Program-made: the position numbers and the translations under genes
Shown: in pieces, positions 1 through 11,119 of the stretch
Layout of the letters: every line of letters starts with the position of its first letter
How positions within the stretch are numbered: the stretch's first letter is position 1
NCBI GenBank assembly: GCA_900313005.1
Contig: ONZJ01000002.1
Span: forward strand, 1,566,996 to 1,630,995
DNA length: 64,000 nt
Direction: 5' to 3'
Origin: Rhodobacteraceae bacterium EL129
Lineage (GTDB): Bacteria; Pseudomonadota; Alphaproteobacteria; Rhodobacterales; Rhodobacteraceae
The notes under the pieces: model-generated
What the model saw: the letters and a program-made list of their open reading frames with translations, nothing else
Database searches by the model: none
Told to the model about the DNA's origin: nothing

Positions 1-948
1 ATCTTTGGCTGTGCGCTGGCTTGGATGGCACCGACGCTAGAGTTGGTGTTGCTGGCGCGGGTGTTTCAGGGCATCGCGACGTCTGCTGCACGGGTTGTTC
101 CAATGGCCATCACCCGCGACTATTTCGCCGGGCGCGGGATGGCACGGATCGTGTCTTTCATCATGATGGTGTTCACCTTGGTGCCTGCCGTGGCCCCACT
201 GGCCGGTTCGGTGATCATTGACGCCTTTGGATGGCGCGCGATCTTTGGCGTCTTCGCCCTATTCATGATCATTTCGACCTTGTGGCTGTCCTTGCGCGTC
301 GCAGAACCGTTGCCCGTGCCTATGCGTCGTCCCTTCCGGCCGCGTGCGCTTTGGGCCAGTGCCCATGAGGTATTGTCGCATCCTGTAGTGATGCGATCGA
401 CCGCCATTCAGGCCCTGTGCATGACGGCGCTGTTTTCCTCGCTCAGCACGATCCATCAGATCTTTGATATTACCTATGGCCGGGCCGAGGGGTTCCCCTG
501 GTGGTTCTGTGCCATTGCTCTGACGGCCGGAGTGTTCAACCTGCTCAACGCCTCACTTGTTGTGCGGTTCGGGATGAACCGTTTGGTCAAGGTGGCCATG
601 ATTGGCATGATCGCGCTTAGTCTGCTGATGATCGGCATCACCCTGCTTCGAGGCGAGGCCGGCCTTCCCTTTGCGCTTTACTTTGTCTGGCAGGCGGGAG
701 TGTTCATTCACACCTCGATGACACTTGGCAATCTTAATGCCATCGCACTTGAGCCGATGGGGCATATTGCGGGTATGGCCACATCTGTCTTCAGTGCGCT
801 GGCTTCGGTCGGCGCGGTGATCTGTACGGTGCCGATTGGTTTGATGTTCAACGGCACGCCCCTGCCGTTGATGATGGGCACAACGCTGGCCGTAATGGTC
901 GGTTTGTTTTTGATGCGTAAGTTGCCAAAGGATACCGAGGAAATTTAA
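1..948 (+). CDS. Bcr/CflA-type MFS drug exporter, 5' end outside window
   Basis: The frame is open from base 1, so the gene starts upstream; 315 residues are visible. They are mostly hydrophobic with about eight membrane spans. The segment RVFQGIATSAARVVPMAIT followed by RDYF is the loop and helix typical of Bcr/CflA transporters of the major facilitator superfamily, which export drugs or metabolites by proton antiport in the inner membrane. The end (KLPKDTEEI) is a normal hydrophilic tail. The substrate cannot be told from sequence. The 146 bases before the next gene hold no gene. Confidence 0.8.
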   Translation: MFGCALAWMAPTLELVLLARVFQGIATSAARVVPMAITRDYFAGRGMARIVSFIMMVFTLVPAVAPLAGSVIIDAFGWRAIFGVFALFMIISTLWLSLRVAEPLPVPMRRPFRPRALWASAHEVLSHPVVMRSTAIQALCMTALFSSLSTIHQIFDITYGRAEGFPWWFCAIALTAGVFNLLNASLVVRFGMNRLVKVAMIGMIALSLLMIGITLLRGEAGLPFALYFVWQAGVFIHTSMTLGNLNAIALEPMGHIAGMATSVFSALASVGAVICTVPIGLMFNGTPLPLMMGTTLAVMVGLFLMRKLPKDTEEI

Positions 949-1094
949 GGCGTCGGGGTTGGTGCAAGGTAAAATCACTTTACGGTATACAATCGCATAC
1001 AGTACTTTCCCCCCCAGAAGAATTGCGCTATGAGAGCTGCAACGCCGACTCATTCAGTCAGCCGCAACATAGATTCAAAACATGAGGCATACCG

Positions 1095-3299
<2,205 letters not shown>

Positions 3300-3322
3300 T
3301 CCGGTTAGATCAGGCAGACAAA

Positions 3323-3358
3323 GGGGCGCGTCATATTCGGCGCGCCCTTCGTATTTTT
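3323..3358 (+). terminator. Rho-independent terminator after icd
   Basis: GGGCGCG (3324-3330) pairs with CGCGCCC (3341-3347) around a 10-base loop, followed by TTCGTATTTTT. It lies 24 bases after the icd stop codon and ahead of the SMR gene, so it probably ends the icd transcript. Confidence 0.6.
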
Positions 3359-3426
3359 GTCTGGACCGGATCATGCTGCCCGTGCCAAATCGGCAGGACT
3401 ATTTTTAGCCACAAGGGATACCGACC

Positions 3427-3762
3427 ATGGGCAAGGCTTATCTTTTTCTGATCATCGCCGTTGCGTTCGAAGGTCTGGGCACCACATCCCTGCAGGCCAG
3501 CCAGCAGTTCACCAAACCTCTTCCCACCCTTGGGGTCTTTATTGGGTTTGGCATGTCGTTTTATTGTCTGATGATCGTCCTGCAATACCTGCCGCTTGGG
3601 GTGACCTATGCAATATGGGCTGGGATCGGCATCTGCCTGACGGCCCTCCTGGGCTGGCTGGTGTTCCGCCAGGCCGTCGATCTGCCCGCGATGCTGGGTA
3701 TGGGCTTGATCATAGCTGGGATCGTGGTGATCAATCTCTTTTCAAAGACGGCGACCCATTGA
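3427..3762 (+). CDS. Small multidrug resistance (EmrE-like) transporter
   Basis: The 111 residues form four predicted membrane helices, the size and shape of SMR exporters. The essential first-helix glutamate is present at residue 15 (AFEGLGTTSLQ, aligning with Glu14 of EmrE). The third-helix signature YLPLGVTYAIWAGIGI is intact. EmrE relatives are dual-topology dimers that swap protons for quaternary cations or, in the Gdx group, guanidinium. The sequence does not decide which. Convergent with the amidotransferase gene, 12 bases apart. Confidence 0.9.
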   Translation: MGKAYLFLIIAVAFEGLGTTSLQASQQFTKPLPTLGVFIGFGMSFYCLMIVLQYLPLGVTYAIWAGIGICLTALLGWLVFRQAVDLPAMLGMGLIIAGIVVINLFSKTATH

Positions 3763-3774
3763 TGGCCTGCCGGA

Positions 3775-4572
3775 TCATGCCGCGCGGGTTTCTGGGTGGT
3801 CGGACAGAAAAGACTGTGTTTCGACAGTATCGCCCGTGAACACGCAAACGGATCCCGGCGCGATCTCGCACCACCCCGAGACGTCTGACATCAACGGCTC
3901 GGATACCACCATGTATCCACCCAAGGTTTCGCAGCGCCGATAATACAGGCTGGGTGCGCGGGGGTCTGAGGCATAGCGGATAGCATAGAGCCGCTCCCCA
4001 TCACTGAAGGCTGCCGACAGACGCATGTGCGGGGCGGTGCCGCGCGCCTCGGACATGGCTTGGAACCGCGCGACGGCGGTTTCCATGGCATTGATCGGAT
4101 GATCGTCCAGACCTTCGGCCAGTGCCGTCAGGAAGATGGCTTCACTGTCCGTAGCACCTTTGCGATTGGCATAAAGCGCATCAGAAATGCCCATGTCCGC
4201 CTGCTTGCGCAGCTGATCAAACCCCCCGACCTGACCGTTGTGCATGAAGCTCCACCGGCCCACGGCAAACGGGTGGCAATTGTTACGGCTGATCGCCGTG
4301 CCGGTCGAGGCGCGCACATGCGCCAGAAACAACCGCGACCGCACCTGCCGCGCCACGGCTGACAGATTGGGATCAGACCAGGCGGGATAGACATCGCGGT
4401 AGAGGCCCGGTTCAACCCGTTGATCATACCAGGCGACCCCGAAGCCATCCGCATTGGTGGTGGTTTTGCATTCATCCGCCTGCTGCGATTGCGCGATCAA
4501 TGAATGATCAGGCCGACTGATGATGTCTTCCAAAAAGATCGGTGCGCCGATCCATGCAGCCCAGCGACACAT
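3775..4572 (-). CDS. Class II glutamine amidotransferase (YafJ-like)
   Basis: 265 residues. The start Met-Cys2 (MCRWAAWIG) puts the catalytic N-terminal nucleophile Cys in place after Met removal. NADGFGVAWYD and RNCHPFAVGRWSFMHNGQV are the glutamine-binding and oxyanion parts of the Ntn-hydrolase glutaminase fold. There is no synthetase domain, as in YafJ and EgtC; the acceptor is unknown. EgtC genes normally sit with egtB/egtD, which are absent here, so YafJ-like is the safer name. The ATG directly abuts the stop codon of the upstream DUF6356 gene, so the two are probably co-transcribed. Confidence 0.88.
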   Translation of the reverse strand: MCRWAAWIGAPIFLEDIISRPDHSLIAQSQQADECKTTTNADGFGVAWYDQRVEPGLYRDVYPAWSDPNLSAVARQVRSRLFLAHVRASTGTAISRNNCHPFAVGRWSFMHNGQVGGFDQLRKQADMGISDALYANRKGATDSEAIFLTALAEGLDDHPINAMETAVARFQAMSEARGTAPHMRLSAAFSDGERLYAIRYASDPRAPSLYYRRCETLGGYMVVSEPLMSDVSGWCEIAPGSVCVFTGDTVETQSFLSDHPETRAA

Positions 4573-4779
4573 TTACTGACCCCGGTTGTGGGTTTTAGCG
4601 TACATGTCTGCGATCATATTGCTGGCGGTTTTTTCAAACAGGCAAGGGATCAGCGCGTGAATGAAAGCAGCCATCCCCGCCCCTATCAGGCGCAGACTGA
4701 ATTTACCGGCAAAGGCCAGATGCTCAAAATAGGTTTCATCGACGCTGTGCGGGTGATCCATGAAAATGCGGCTGAACAT
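4573..4779 (-). CDS. DUF6356 family small membrane-associated protein
   Basis: 68 residues from the ATG at 4779, chosen because AGGAG lies 9 bases upstream; a longer TTG-started form adds 11 unconvincing residues. The pattern FMDHPHSVDETYFEHLAFAG, then one hydrophobic helix rich in Gly/Ala/His (LIGAGMAAFIHALIPCLF) and the tail EKTAS, matches the DUF6356 family of unknown function common in alphaproteobacteria. It is likely a single-span membrane protein. It ends exactly where the amidotransferase gene begins. Confidence 0.75.
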   Translation of the reverse strand: MFSRIFMDHPHSVDETYFEHLAFAGKFSLRLIGAGMAAFIHALIPCLFEKTASNMIADMYAKTHNRGQ

Positions 4780-4886
4780 GTTGGGTGCTCCTGTTGAAAG
4801 TTGATGCATCAAGTTAATCGGGTTTGCCTGAGATCATTTCCCAAACATGCGCTTGAAATTTCTTTTCATGGGAAAAAATCCCGTAT

Positions 4887-5357
4887 ATGGGTAAATATAT
4901 GGTGAAATTAGACGATATTGATCGACGTATCCTGACAGAATTGCAGGCAGACGCCACGATTCCTGTGGAAACGCTCGGAGACCGTGTGGGCCTGTCGCGC
5001 AATGCGTGTTGGCGCCGGGTCAAGACGCTGGAAGCTGAAGGCATCATCACTGCGCGGGTGGCATTGCTGGACGCCAAGAAGCTGGATCTGAGCCTTATGG
5101 TGTTTTTGCAGGTACGTGCCGCGGCTCATGATGCGGCCTGGCTGGACAAGTTTGCACGGGCCACCACTGGCATTCCCGAAATCCTGGGGGTCTACCGAAT
5201 GAGCGGCGATCTGGATTACCTGATCCGAGCCCGCGTGAGGGACATGGCGGATTATGACCGGCTGTACCAGACGTTGATCGCAAGGGTGCCTATGGGCGAT
5301 GTCTCGGCCAGCTTTGTGATGGAAGAGATCAAAGAGACCACCGCACTCGCCTTGTAA
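4887..5357 (+). CDS. Lrp/AsnC family transcriptional regulator
   Basis: 156 residues. The N-terminal winged helix (LDDIDRRILTELQADATIP, then VGLSRNACWRRVKTLE) is followed by an AsnC/RAM ligand-binding domain with the GDLDYLIRARVRDMADYDRLY signature. Members form octamers that bind DNA and respond to amino acids. It is divergent from the DUF6356-amidotransferase pair, its most likely neighbour target. The gap (4780-4886) contains GGGAAAAAATCCC, an inverted repeat at 4870-4882 that could be an autoregulatory site. A start at the internal ATG 4902 is also possible. Confidence 0.92.
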   Translation: MGKYMVKLDDIDRRILTELQADATIPVETLGDRVGLSRNACWRRVKTLEAEGIITARVALLDAKKLDLSLMVFLQVRAAAHDAAWLDKFARATTGIPEILGVYRMSGDLDYLIRARVRDMADYDRLYQTLIARVPMGDVSASFVMEEIKETTALAL

Positions 5358-5480
5358 TCTGCATAACACAACATCTTAACCCCGCGGTTTAGTGTCGACA
5401 CCGCGTGGCCATCGCGCCTTTACGCCATGGTGTATCTGTGGTTTTACTTTCGCGTTAAACGATTGTTGAATAGAAATTAC

Positions 5481-5942
5481 ATGGCCCACTTAGTTTTCAA
5501 AGTTATAGCCACTCTCACATTGACGCTTTTTCTCTCAGCCTGCCAAATCGAGGGCGAAACAGAAACTGCGGCCGCTGCGGAAGCCTTGCGCAATGCGGAG
5601 CCAAATTCGGCATTTATTTACCGCGATTCCGGGTTTCATGGTAGCGCTATTAATCTGAACATCTACATCGATGGCGAGACGGTCGGCAAAGTCGGCAACA
5701 AACGCTTTCTTGAGTTTCGGATCCCAACGTCGAGCAAATTGATGGAAATCGGAATCTCAACATCAAGTGAACCAGGATGGAATACAGCCAGTATTGATTT
5801 GACAGGCAAAGCGAACAAGCCACGATATTTTCTAGCCACCGGAGATTTCTCGGTGGTTCCGTTGATCGTGGTCACAATTATGGAATCAAACCTTTACCTT
5901 TTGGAAGTTGATCGACAGACCTTCCTGTCGCAACTGCCTTGA
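5481..5942 (+). CDS. DUF2846-like lipoprotein
   Basis: 153 residues from ATG 5481. This start gives a 20-residue lipoprotein signal ending in the lipobox LFLSAC; the longer form from 5427 would put 18 residues before it. After the cysteine come AFIYRDSGFHGSAINLNIYIDG and a beta-rich region, the layout of DUF2846 lipoproteins. The function is unknown; a periplasmic, lipid-anchored position is predicted. The gene is clearly richer in A+T than its neighbours, which may mean recent acquisition. Confidence 0.7.
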   Translation: MAHLVFKVIATLTLTLFLSACQIEGETETAAAAEALRNAEPNSAFIYRDSGFHGSAINLNIYIDGETVGKVGNKRFLEFRIPTSSKLMEIGISTSSEPGWNTASIDLTGKANKPRYFLATGDFSVVPLIVVTIMESNLYLLEVDRQTFLSQLP

Positions 5943-5962
5943 AGTTGATGGGCGATCTAGGG

Positions 5963-7237
5963 CTATAGCCCTTCAAACTGCGCCTTTTGCATCGCATTCC
6001 AGCGTACGGTGAGGGCATAGCCGTCTTCGCCCTGCTCTTCGGCCTCGATCAACCCACGTTCATAAAGCCAGGCGCGGTGCCGACCTTTGTCGTAACCCAA
6101 TAGAATGTCTTCCTCTTGCGTGGTGCCCGAGAGTGCCTCGGTGATCGCCTCGGTTAGTTCGTCCAGCCCTGCTCCGGTGACGGCGGAGATGGCCAATCTG
6201 TTGTCGGATCGACCTGCACGGGTTTCAACGGCGTTGAGGGCGTCGGCGTCCAAGCGGTCAATCTTGTTCCAAACCTCGATCTGGGGCGTGGTGTCCAACA
6301 CACCGAGGCTTTCCATGATCAAAGCTACATCGCGGGCCTGTTCTTCGGTTTCGGGGTGCGAGATATCACGCACATGGCAAATCAGATCGGCCTCCAGCAC
6401 CTCCTCCAACGTGGCGCGAAAAGCCGCGACCAGCTCGGTGGGCAGATCGCTGATGAATCCCACTGTGTCGGACAGGATGATCTCGGGGCCGCCCCCGGGC
6501 AATTCGATCCGTCGCATGGTTGGGTCTAGCGTGGCAAAGAGCATGTCCTTGGCCATTACCTCGGCCCCGGTCAGGCGATTGAAGAGGGTGGACTTCCCGG
6601 CGTTGGTGTAACCCACAAGAGCCACGATTGGGAACGGCACCTTGGCCCGGGCCGCGCGGTGCAGGGTCCGGGTTTTGATGACCTTGGCCAATTGACGGCG
6701 CAGACGCACCAACTGGTCGTCAATCGCACGGCGGTCGGCCTCGATTTGTGTCTCACCAGGGCCGCCCACAAACCCCAGACCACCACGTTGGCGTTCCAAG
6801 TGGGTCCAGGCGCGCACCAGCCGCGTGCGCTGATAGCTGAGCGCTGCCATTTCAACCTGCAACACGCCTTCACGGGTGGCGGCGCGATCGCTGAAAATTT
6901 CGAGGATCAACCCGGTGCGATCCAGCAGCTTCAGGCCCCAGGATTTTTCAAGATTGCGCTGTTGAACCGGGCTGACCGGGCCGTCTATCAAGACCAGCTC
7001 AATTTCTTCGGCCTCGAACCTTTCGCCCAGCTCTGCCAGCTTTCCCTTGCCGAAAAGCGTGCCAGGATGCGGCGTTTTCAGACGCACCACATCTGCTCCT
7101 ACCACCTCCATTTCGGGCATGGCATGGGCCAGCGACACCGCTTCTTCCAGCGCCAGGTTCGGTTCGCGGGTTCGGTCCTTGGAAGGAATATCAGGATGCA
7201 GCACCCAGGCGCGGGTGACCGCCGGTCCGTCCCCCAT
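5963..7237 (-). CDS. hflX: Ribosome-associated GTPase HflX
   Basis: 424 residues with the HflX N-terminal domain (GTLFGKGKLAEL, VLIDGPVSPVQQRNLEK), a glycine-rich linker (GGLGFVGGPGETQIEADRR) and a TrmE-type G domain: G1 GYTNAGKST, G3 DTVGF, G4 NKID. HflX splits stalled or hibernating 70S ribosomes, for example during heat stress. Its start codon overlaps the hfq stop by one base (TGATG), so translation is coupled, the classic hfq-hflX arrangement. Confidence 0.97.
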   Translation of the reverse strand: MGDGPAVTRAWVLHPDIPSKDRTREPNLALEEAVSLAHAMPEMEVVGADVVRLKTPHPGTLFGKGKLAELGERFEAEEIELVLIDGPVSPVQQRNLEKSWGLKLLDRTGLILEIFSDRAATREGVLQVEMAALSYQRTRLVRAWTHLERQRGGLGFVGGPGETQIEADRRAIDDQLVRLRRQLAKVIKTRTLHRAARAKVPFPIVALVGYTNAGKSTLFNRLTGAEVMAKDMLFATLDPTMRRIELPGGGPEIILSDTVGFISDLPTELVAAFRATLEEVLEADLICHVRDISHPETEEQARDVALIMESLGVLDTTPQIEVWNKIDRLDADALNAVETRAGRSDNRLAISAVTGAGLDELTEAITEALSGTTQEEDILLGYDKGRHRAWLYERGLIEAEEQGEDGYALTVRWNAMQKAQFEGL

Positions 7238-7476
7238 CAGGAGGCGTCTTCACCGTCGTACAAGTTCACTGGTTGCGACGGCATGATCGTCGAGACCGCG
7301 TGTTTGTAGACCAGCTGCGACTGTCCGTCGCGGCGCAGCAATATGCAGAAATTGTCAAACCAAGTGATGACGCCTTGCAGCTTCACGCCGTTGATTAGAA
7401 ATACCGTGACCGGAATTTTGGTTTTTCTCACCTGATTCAGGAACGCGTCCTGCAGGTTTTGTCGGTCCGTAGCCAT
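7237..7476 (-). CDS. hfq: RNA chaperone Hfq
   Basis: 79 residues from ATG 7476; upstream in-frame residues do not belong to the family. The N-terminal helix ([21 protein letters not shown]) leads into the Sm1 fold and the Sm2 motif YKHAVSTI that forms the poly-U binding pore of the hexamer. The short acidic tail is usual for alphaproteobacteria. Hfq pairs small RNAs with mRNAs. The 143 bases upstream (7477-7619) hold its promoter and the end of trkH; no certain promoter boxes were seen. Confidence 0.97.
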   Translation of the reverse strand: MATDRQNLQDAFLNQVRKTKIPVTVFLINGVKLQGVITWFDNFCILLRRDGQSQLVYKHAVSTIMPSQPVNLYDGEDAS

Positions 7477-7619
7477 TGTTTTTAAGCCTTTATTCTTGCG
7501 CACGCCGTGAACCGGCGCGTTCTCCCTCAGGCTGAGTATGTCGTCGGCAGGCCGGACTTTCCAGTCCAAAAATCAAGTTGTTTCAATATGCTGCAAAATT
7601 GAGTGGTTGAGGCCCTCGC

Positions 7620-9149
7620 TCAGTCGCGCCAAATTGCGGGATTGATCAAGGCGATGATCGCCAGCGTTTCCATCCGGCCCAGGATCATCGCCGCGCATAA
7701 GACGCCTTTTGCGGCCGGGGCCAGTTCCTGCAACGGGATGGGTGCTTCCCCCACCACGCTGGCCAAAGGGCCGGTGGTGGACAGCGTTGCAATGGAAAGG
7801 ATGATGGCACTTTCAAAGTCCTGCCCCAGGGCCGCCAGAGTGATGGAGATCAACGCCAGGGATATGGCAAAGAGCATGAAGAAGATCCACGCTATAAAAG
7901 CCCCCTCGCGACGAATGCGTCGCCGACCCGGTGTGGCGCGCCCCACCGAAGACGGATGTACCAGACGTTCCATTTCACGCTGCCCATTGAGATAAAGCGC
8001 ATAGACCCGCAGGAGCTTTACCCCGCCGGCCGTGGTGGCCACACCGCCCCCGATCAGGGTCAGCCCCAAAAGGATCAGACCGGGGGTTCCCAAGCCGGAC
8101 CAGTTGCGTGCAGTGTCCCAATCCGCACTTTCAAATCCGGTGGTGCTAAGGAAGGACAGCACGGTAAAGGCCCCGCCCCAGAGGGCGCGCAAGGCCTCGT
8201 TCAGGTTGCTGACCTCATCCACATCAAAGGCCGCGAGCCAATGTCTTGAAAACAGCAAAATGGGGATGGAGATGACCAATAGCATCCCCAGTTTGAATTC
8301 AGGATCGCGGTGAAACCCGGCACGGGCCGCCGTGGTGGTTGCCGTATCGGACGAAAATGTCAACCGTGACAGGGCAAAGAGAAGGAACAGGAACATCACG
8401 GCCTCGCCTCCAAATCCTGAGGCCCCGCCGGGCACACCACCAACCGATGAGATACCTGAGGTGGCCATGACCGACATCGCGTGGATGAAGGCGACGAGCG
8501 AACGATCCCCATTCAGAAGCAACAGGAACCACAAGGCCGCGGTCAGACCGACATAGATTGGGGCCAGCTGATAGGTGATCTGCGCCAGCCGTTTGGCGGA
8601 ATTGGCCCGCTCAAAGCGATCCATACGGGCCCCACCCTGCCCGGGTTCTGCGCTGGCCGTGACCTCAAATCCGCCCAGGTTCAGCGGGGCCAGAACCGCA
8701 CTGGCCGAAACCCAGATCAGTAAACCACCCAGCCAACCCACCAATCCACGCCACAAATGCAGGCTGTCCACCAGACGGCCGGGATTCTGATCAAACAGTG
8801 GCAAGCCTGTGGTGGTTATAGCCGAAACCATTTCCACATAGGCATTGAGGAACGTCGTGGTTTCCAGAGCCTCATAAAATGGAAGAGCCAGGAAGGCAGG
8901 TAGCATGGTATAGGCCAGCAAAAGCGACAGAAGGTTGGCAAAATCGCTGTTGTCTGATCGCTCGCGCCCAGACATGGCCAAGCCGATGATCATCACAAAC
9001 GCTGCCCCCAGAACCGAGGCATAAAAGAACGAGCGCGCCACCGAATGATCATCCCGCACCAGCGCATCAATAGCTGGCAACAGCATGACCAGCGCAGACA
9101 CCCCTGTCAGGATCAGGATCAGTGGAAAGGTGAGCAGCTTGCCCAGCAT
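7620..9149 (-). CDS. trkH: Trk potassium uptake channel subunit TrkH
   Basis: 509 residues, very hydrophobic, with the four repeated membrane-pore-membrane units of TrkH/KtrB. Pore signatures include SAITTTGLPLF, MATSGISSVGG, FLSTTGFESADW and TLSTTGPL, each supplying one glycine of the K+ filter. It forms the inner-membrane channel that is gated by TrkA, whose gene ends two bases upstream, so trkA-trkH are one unit. Confidence 0.95.
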   Translation of the reverse strand: MLGKLLTFPLILILTGVSALVMLLPAIDALVRDDHSVARSFFYASVLGAAFVMIIGLAMSGRERSDNSDFANLLSLLLAYTMLPAFLALPFYEALETTTFLNAYVEMVSAITTTGLPLFDQNPGRLVDSLHLWRGLVGWLGGLLIWVSASAVLAPLNLGGFEVTASAEPGQGGARMDRFERANSAKRLAQITYQLAPIYVGLTAALWFLLLLNGDRSLVAFIHAMSVMATSGISSVGGVPGGASGFGGEAVMFLFLLFALSRLTFSSDTATTTAARAGFHRDPEFKLGMLLVISIPILLFSRHWLAAFDVDEVSNLNEALRALWGGAFTVLSFLSTTGFESADWDTARNWSGLGTPGLILLGLTLIGGGVATTAGGVKLLRVYALYLNGQREMERLVHPSSVGRATPGRRRIRREGAFIAWIFFMLFAISLALISITLAALGQDFESAIILSIATLSTTGPLASVVGEAPIPLQELAPAAKGVLCAAMILGRMETLAIIALINPAIWRD

Positions 9150-9151
9150 GA

Positions 9152-10528
9152 TCAGAAAAAGTCGATCGAGACCTGAAGCAGCTGCTCGACCTGCGCCACA
9201 TCAGAGGCCATTGCAAAAATGACGACCACATCGCCGGCTTCGATCTTCAGACCCCCTGTGGGTTTGACGATCTCATCGCCTTTTTTGACCGCCCCCACCA
9301 GCACGCCTTCGGGGAAATCGATGTCGCGGATCGCTGTGCCTGCGATGGTCGAGGTGGACAAGACTTCGGCTTCAATCACCTCGGCCTCGCTGTCTCCGAT
9401 GGAATAGACGCCGCGCACACGTCCATGGCGGATATGGCGCAGGATCGAACTGACGGTGGTGGCACGCGGGTTAATGTAGGCGTCAATGCCCAGCGGTTCC
9501 AGCAAAGGCTGCAAGGTCGGATCGTTGATCAGGCTGATGGCCATGGGACAACCTTCGGCCTTGGCACGGACCGCGGCCAGCATGTTGGTTTTGTCATCGT
9601 CGGTTACGGCCAGAACGGCATCGGCCCGGCCAATTCCCGCCTCGGCCAGCAAAGATGCATCCAACCCGTCGCCATACAAGACGATTGTCCGCTCCAGCGC
9701 TTCGGCGGCCTTTTCGGCGCACATGCGGTTCTTTTCGATGACCTTGGCCCGAATGCGTATTCCGCTTTGTTCCAGTGATTGTGCGACGGCCAGGCCGATA
9801 TTGCCTCCGCCGACAATCACAACGCGTTCTTGTTTGGTTTCGGACTTGCCAAAGACTTCCAGCGTCCGCGGAATATCCTCGACCGGGGCAAAGACGTAGG
9901 CTTCGTCTCCGACGAACAGCTGGTCGCCTGCGTCAGGCGCAAACAGCCGGCCATCCCGGCGCACCGCCAGCACGACGACACGCAGGGTGGAAAAGAGATC
10001 GCTGAGCTGGCGCAAAGGTGTATTCACCACCGGGCATTCCTCGCCCAGACGCAGGCCCATCAATTGGGCTTTCCCGCCCAGAAACCGTTCGGTGTCAAAA
10101 GCCGCAGGGGCCGCGAGGCGCTGCAACGCCGCTTCGGCCACTTCGCGTTCGGGGCTGATCACAACATCAATCGGCATGTGATCACGGCGGTAGAGATCCG
10201 AATAAATGGCATCCAGATACGATTGGCTGCGCAGCCGCGCGATTTTGCGGCTGATCGCAAAGACCGAATGGGCCACCTGACAGGTGACCATATTCACCTC
10301 GTCCGAATGGGTGGCGGCGATGATCATATCCGCATCGCGCGCCCCGGCCCGGTCCAACACATCAGGATAGCTGGCAAACCCTGCCAGACCCTGAACGTCC
10401 AATGTGTCGGTTGCACGGCGCACAAGATCGGGGTTGTTATCAACGACGGTGACGTCGTTCTTTTCCCCGGATAGGTGACGGGCGATTTGCCATCCCACCT
10501 GACCTGCACCACAGATGATCACCTTCAT
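9152..10528 (-). CDS. trkA: Trk system regulatory subunit TrkA
   Basis: 458 residues from ATG 10528, chosen because GAGGAGATGAGG stands just upstream and MKVIICGAGQVGWQIARHL is the family N-terminus. It has two RCK halves, each with a Rossmann NAD/ATP site (GAGQVG at 7-12 and a second VGGGNIG near residue 240) and a C-terminal TrkA-C lobe (VINTPLRQLSDLF; AIRDIDFPEGVLVGAV). It is the cytosolic gate for TrkH. It is divergent from the lipoprotein gene at 10616. Confidence 0.95.
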   Translation of the reverse strand: MKVIICGAGQVGWQIARHLSGEKNDVTVVDNNPDLVRRATDTLDVQGLAGFASYPDVLDRAGARDADMIIAATHSDEVNMVTCQVAHSVFAISRKIARLRSQSYLDAIYSDLYRRDHMPIDVVISPEREVAEAALQRLAAPAAFDTERFLGGKAQLMGLRLGEECPVVNTPLRQLSDLFSTLRVVVLAVRRDGRLFAPDAGDQLFVGDEAYVFAPVEDIPRTLEVFGKSETKQERVVIVGGGNIGLAVAQSLEQSGIRIRAKVIEKNRMCAEKAAEALERTIVLYGDGLDASLLAEAGIGRADAVLAVTDDDKTNMLAAVRAKAEGCPMAISLINDPTLQPLLEPLGIDAYINPRATTVSSILRHIRHGRVRGVYSIGDSEAEVIEAEVLSTSTIAGTAIRDIDFPEGVLVGAVKKGDEIVKPTGGLKIEAGDVVVIFAMASDVAQVEQLLQVSIDFF

Positions 10529-10615
10529 AGGGCTTGCCTCATCTCCTCTGAGGGTGTTGCATGACATAAAGGGGCTGGTGGGGTCAATCGACATCTGGTC
10601 CAACAAGGGTGAAGG

Positions 10616-11095
10616 GTGATCAGAATGCGGCGGTGTGTTTTAGCAGTTCTCTGCGCGGGTTTGGTGGCGGGGTGTGTCCCACTCAGCCTGTTTTACAAAG
10701 AAGGCACTAGCGTGCAGCGGCTGAATACTGATCTGTCCGAGTGTAAACTTCAGGGGCTGAAAGCCCTGCCCGTTGATCAGGACACGCGGTTTATTCCCGG
10801 CACGCAGACGCCCAAGACCCTTTGTGATGCCAACGGGCATTGTCATACGGTCTGGGTGCAGATCACGCCGGATAAGATCGAGACCTATGACGCCAATGAA
10901 AACGCCCGTGAGGACTATGTCGAAGCCTGCATGGGCAAGTCTGGTTACCAACCCGTAAGATTGCCTGCATGCAACGATGCGGTGGTTAAGGTGACCCGTT
11001 TATCGGCAACTAAGGTGCTGCCTCCGCTGTCGTCTAACAGCTGCGCGATAAGGTTGAAAACCGGACAATATCAGATTGTTACGCCGCCAAGATAA
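10616..11095 (+). CDS. Lipoprotein of unknown function
   Basis: 159 residues from GTG 10616, or 156 from ATG 10625. A short Arg-rich start and hydrophobic stretch end in the lipobox LVAGC at about residue 20. The mature part has several cysteines (CKLQG, LCDANGHCHTVWV, CMGKSGY, ACNDA, NSCAI) that could form periplasmic disulfides. A segment ECKLQGLKALPV resembles small roseobacter lipoproteins but no family is recognised. It stands alone, divergent from trkA. Confidence 0.65.
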   Translation: MIRMRRCVLAVLCAGLVAGCVPLSLFYKEGTSVQRLNTDLSECKLQGLKALPVDQDTRFIPGTQTPKTLCDANGHCHTVWVQITPDKIETYDANENAREDYVEACMGKSGYQPVRLPACNDAVVKVTRLSATKVLPPLSSNSCAIRLKTGQYQIVTPPR

Positions 11096-11119
11096 CGTTT
11101 CGATACGTCTCTAACGGGG

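Noticed and set aside
985-1000. GTAT-N8-ATAC inverted repeat upstream of icd
   Set aside because: Arms are only four bases long; could be chance.
5383-5405. CGCGGT...ACCGCG hairpin after the Lrp gene
   Set aside because: No T run and short stem; not called a terminator.
7554-7567. GGACT-TTCC-AGTCC hairpin between hfq and trkH
   Set aside because: Not followed by T on the minus strand, so not a trkH terminator.
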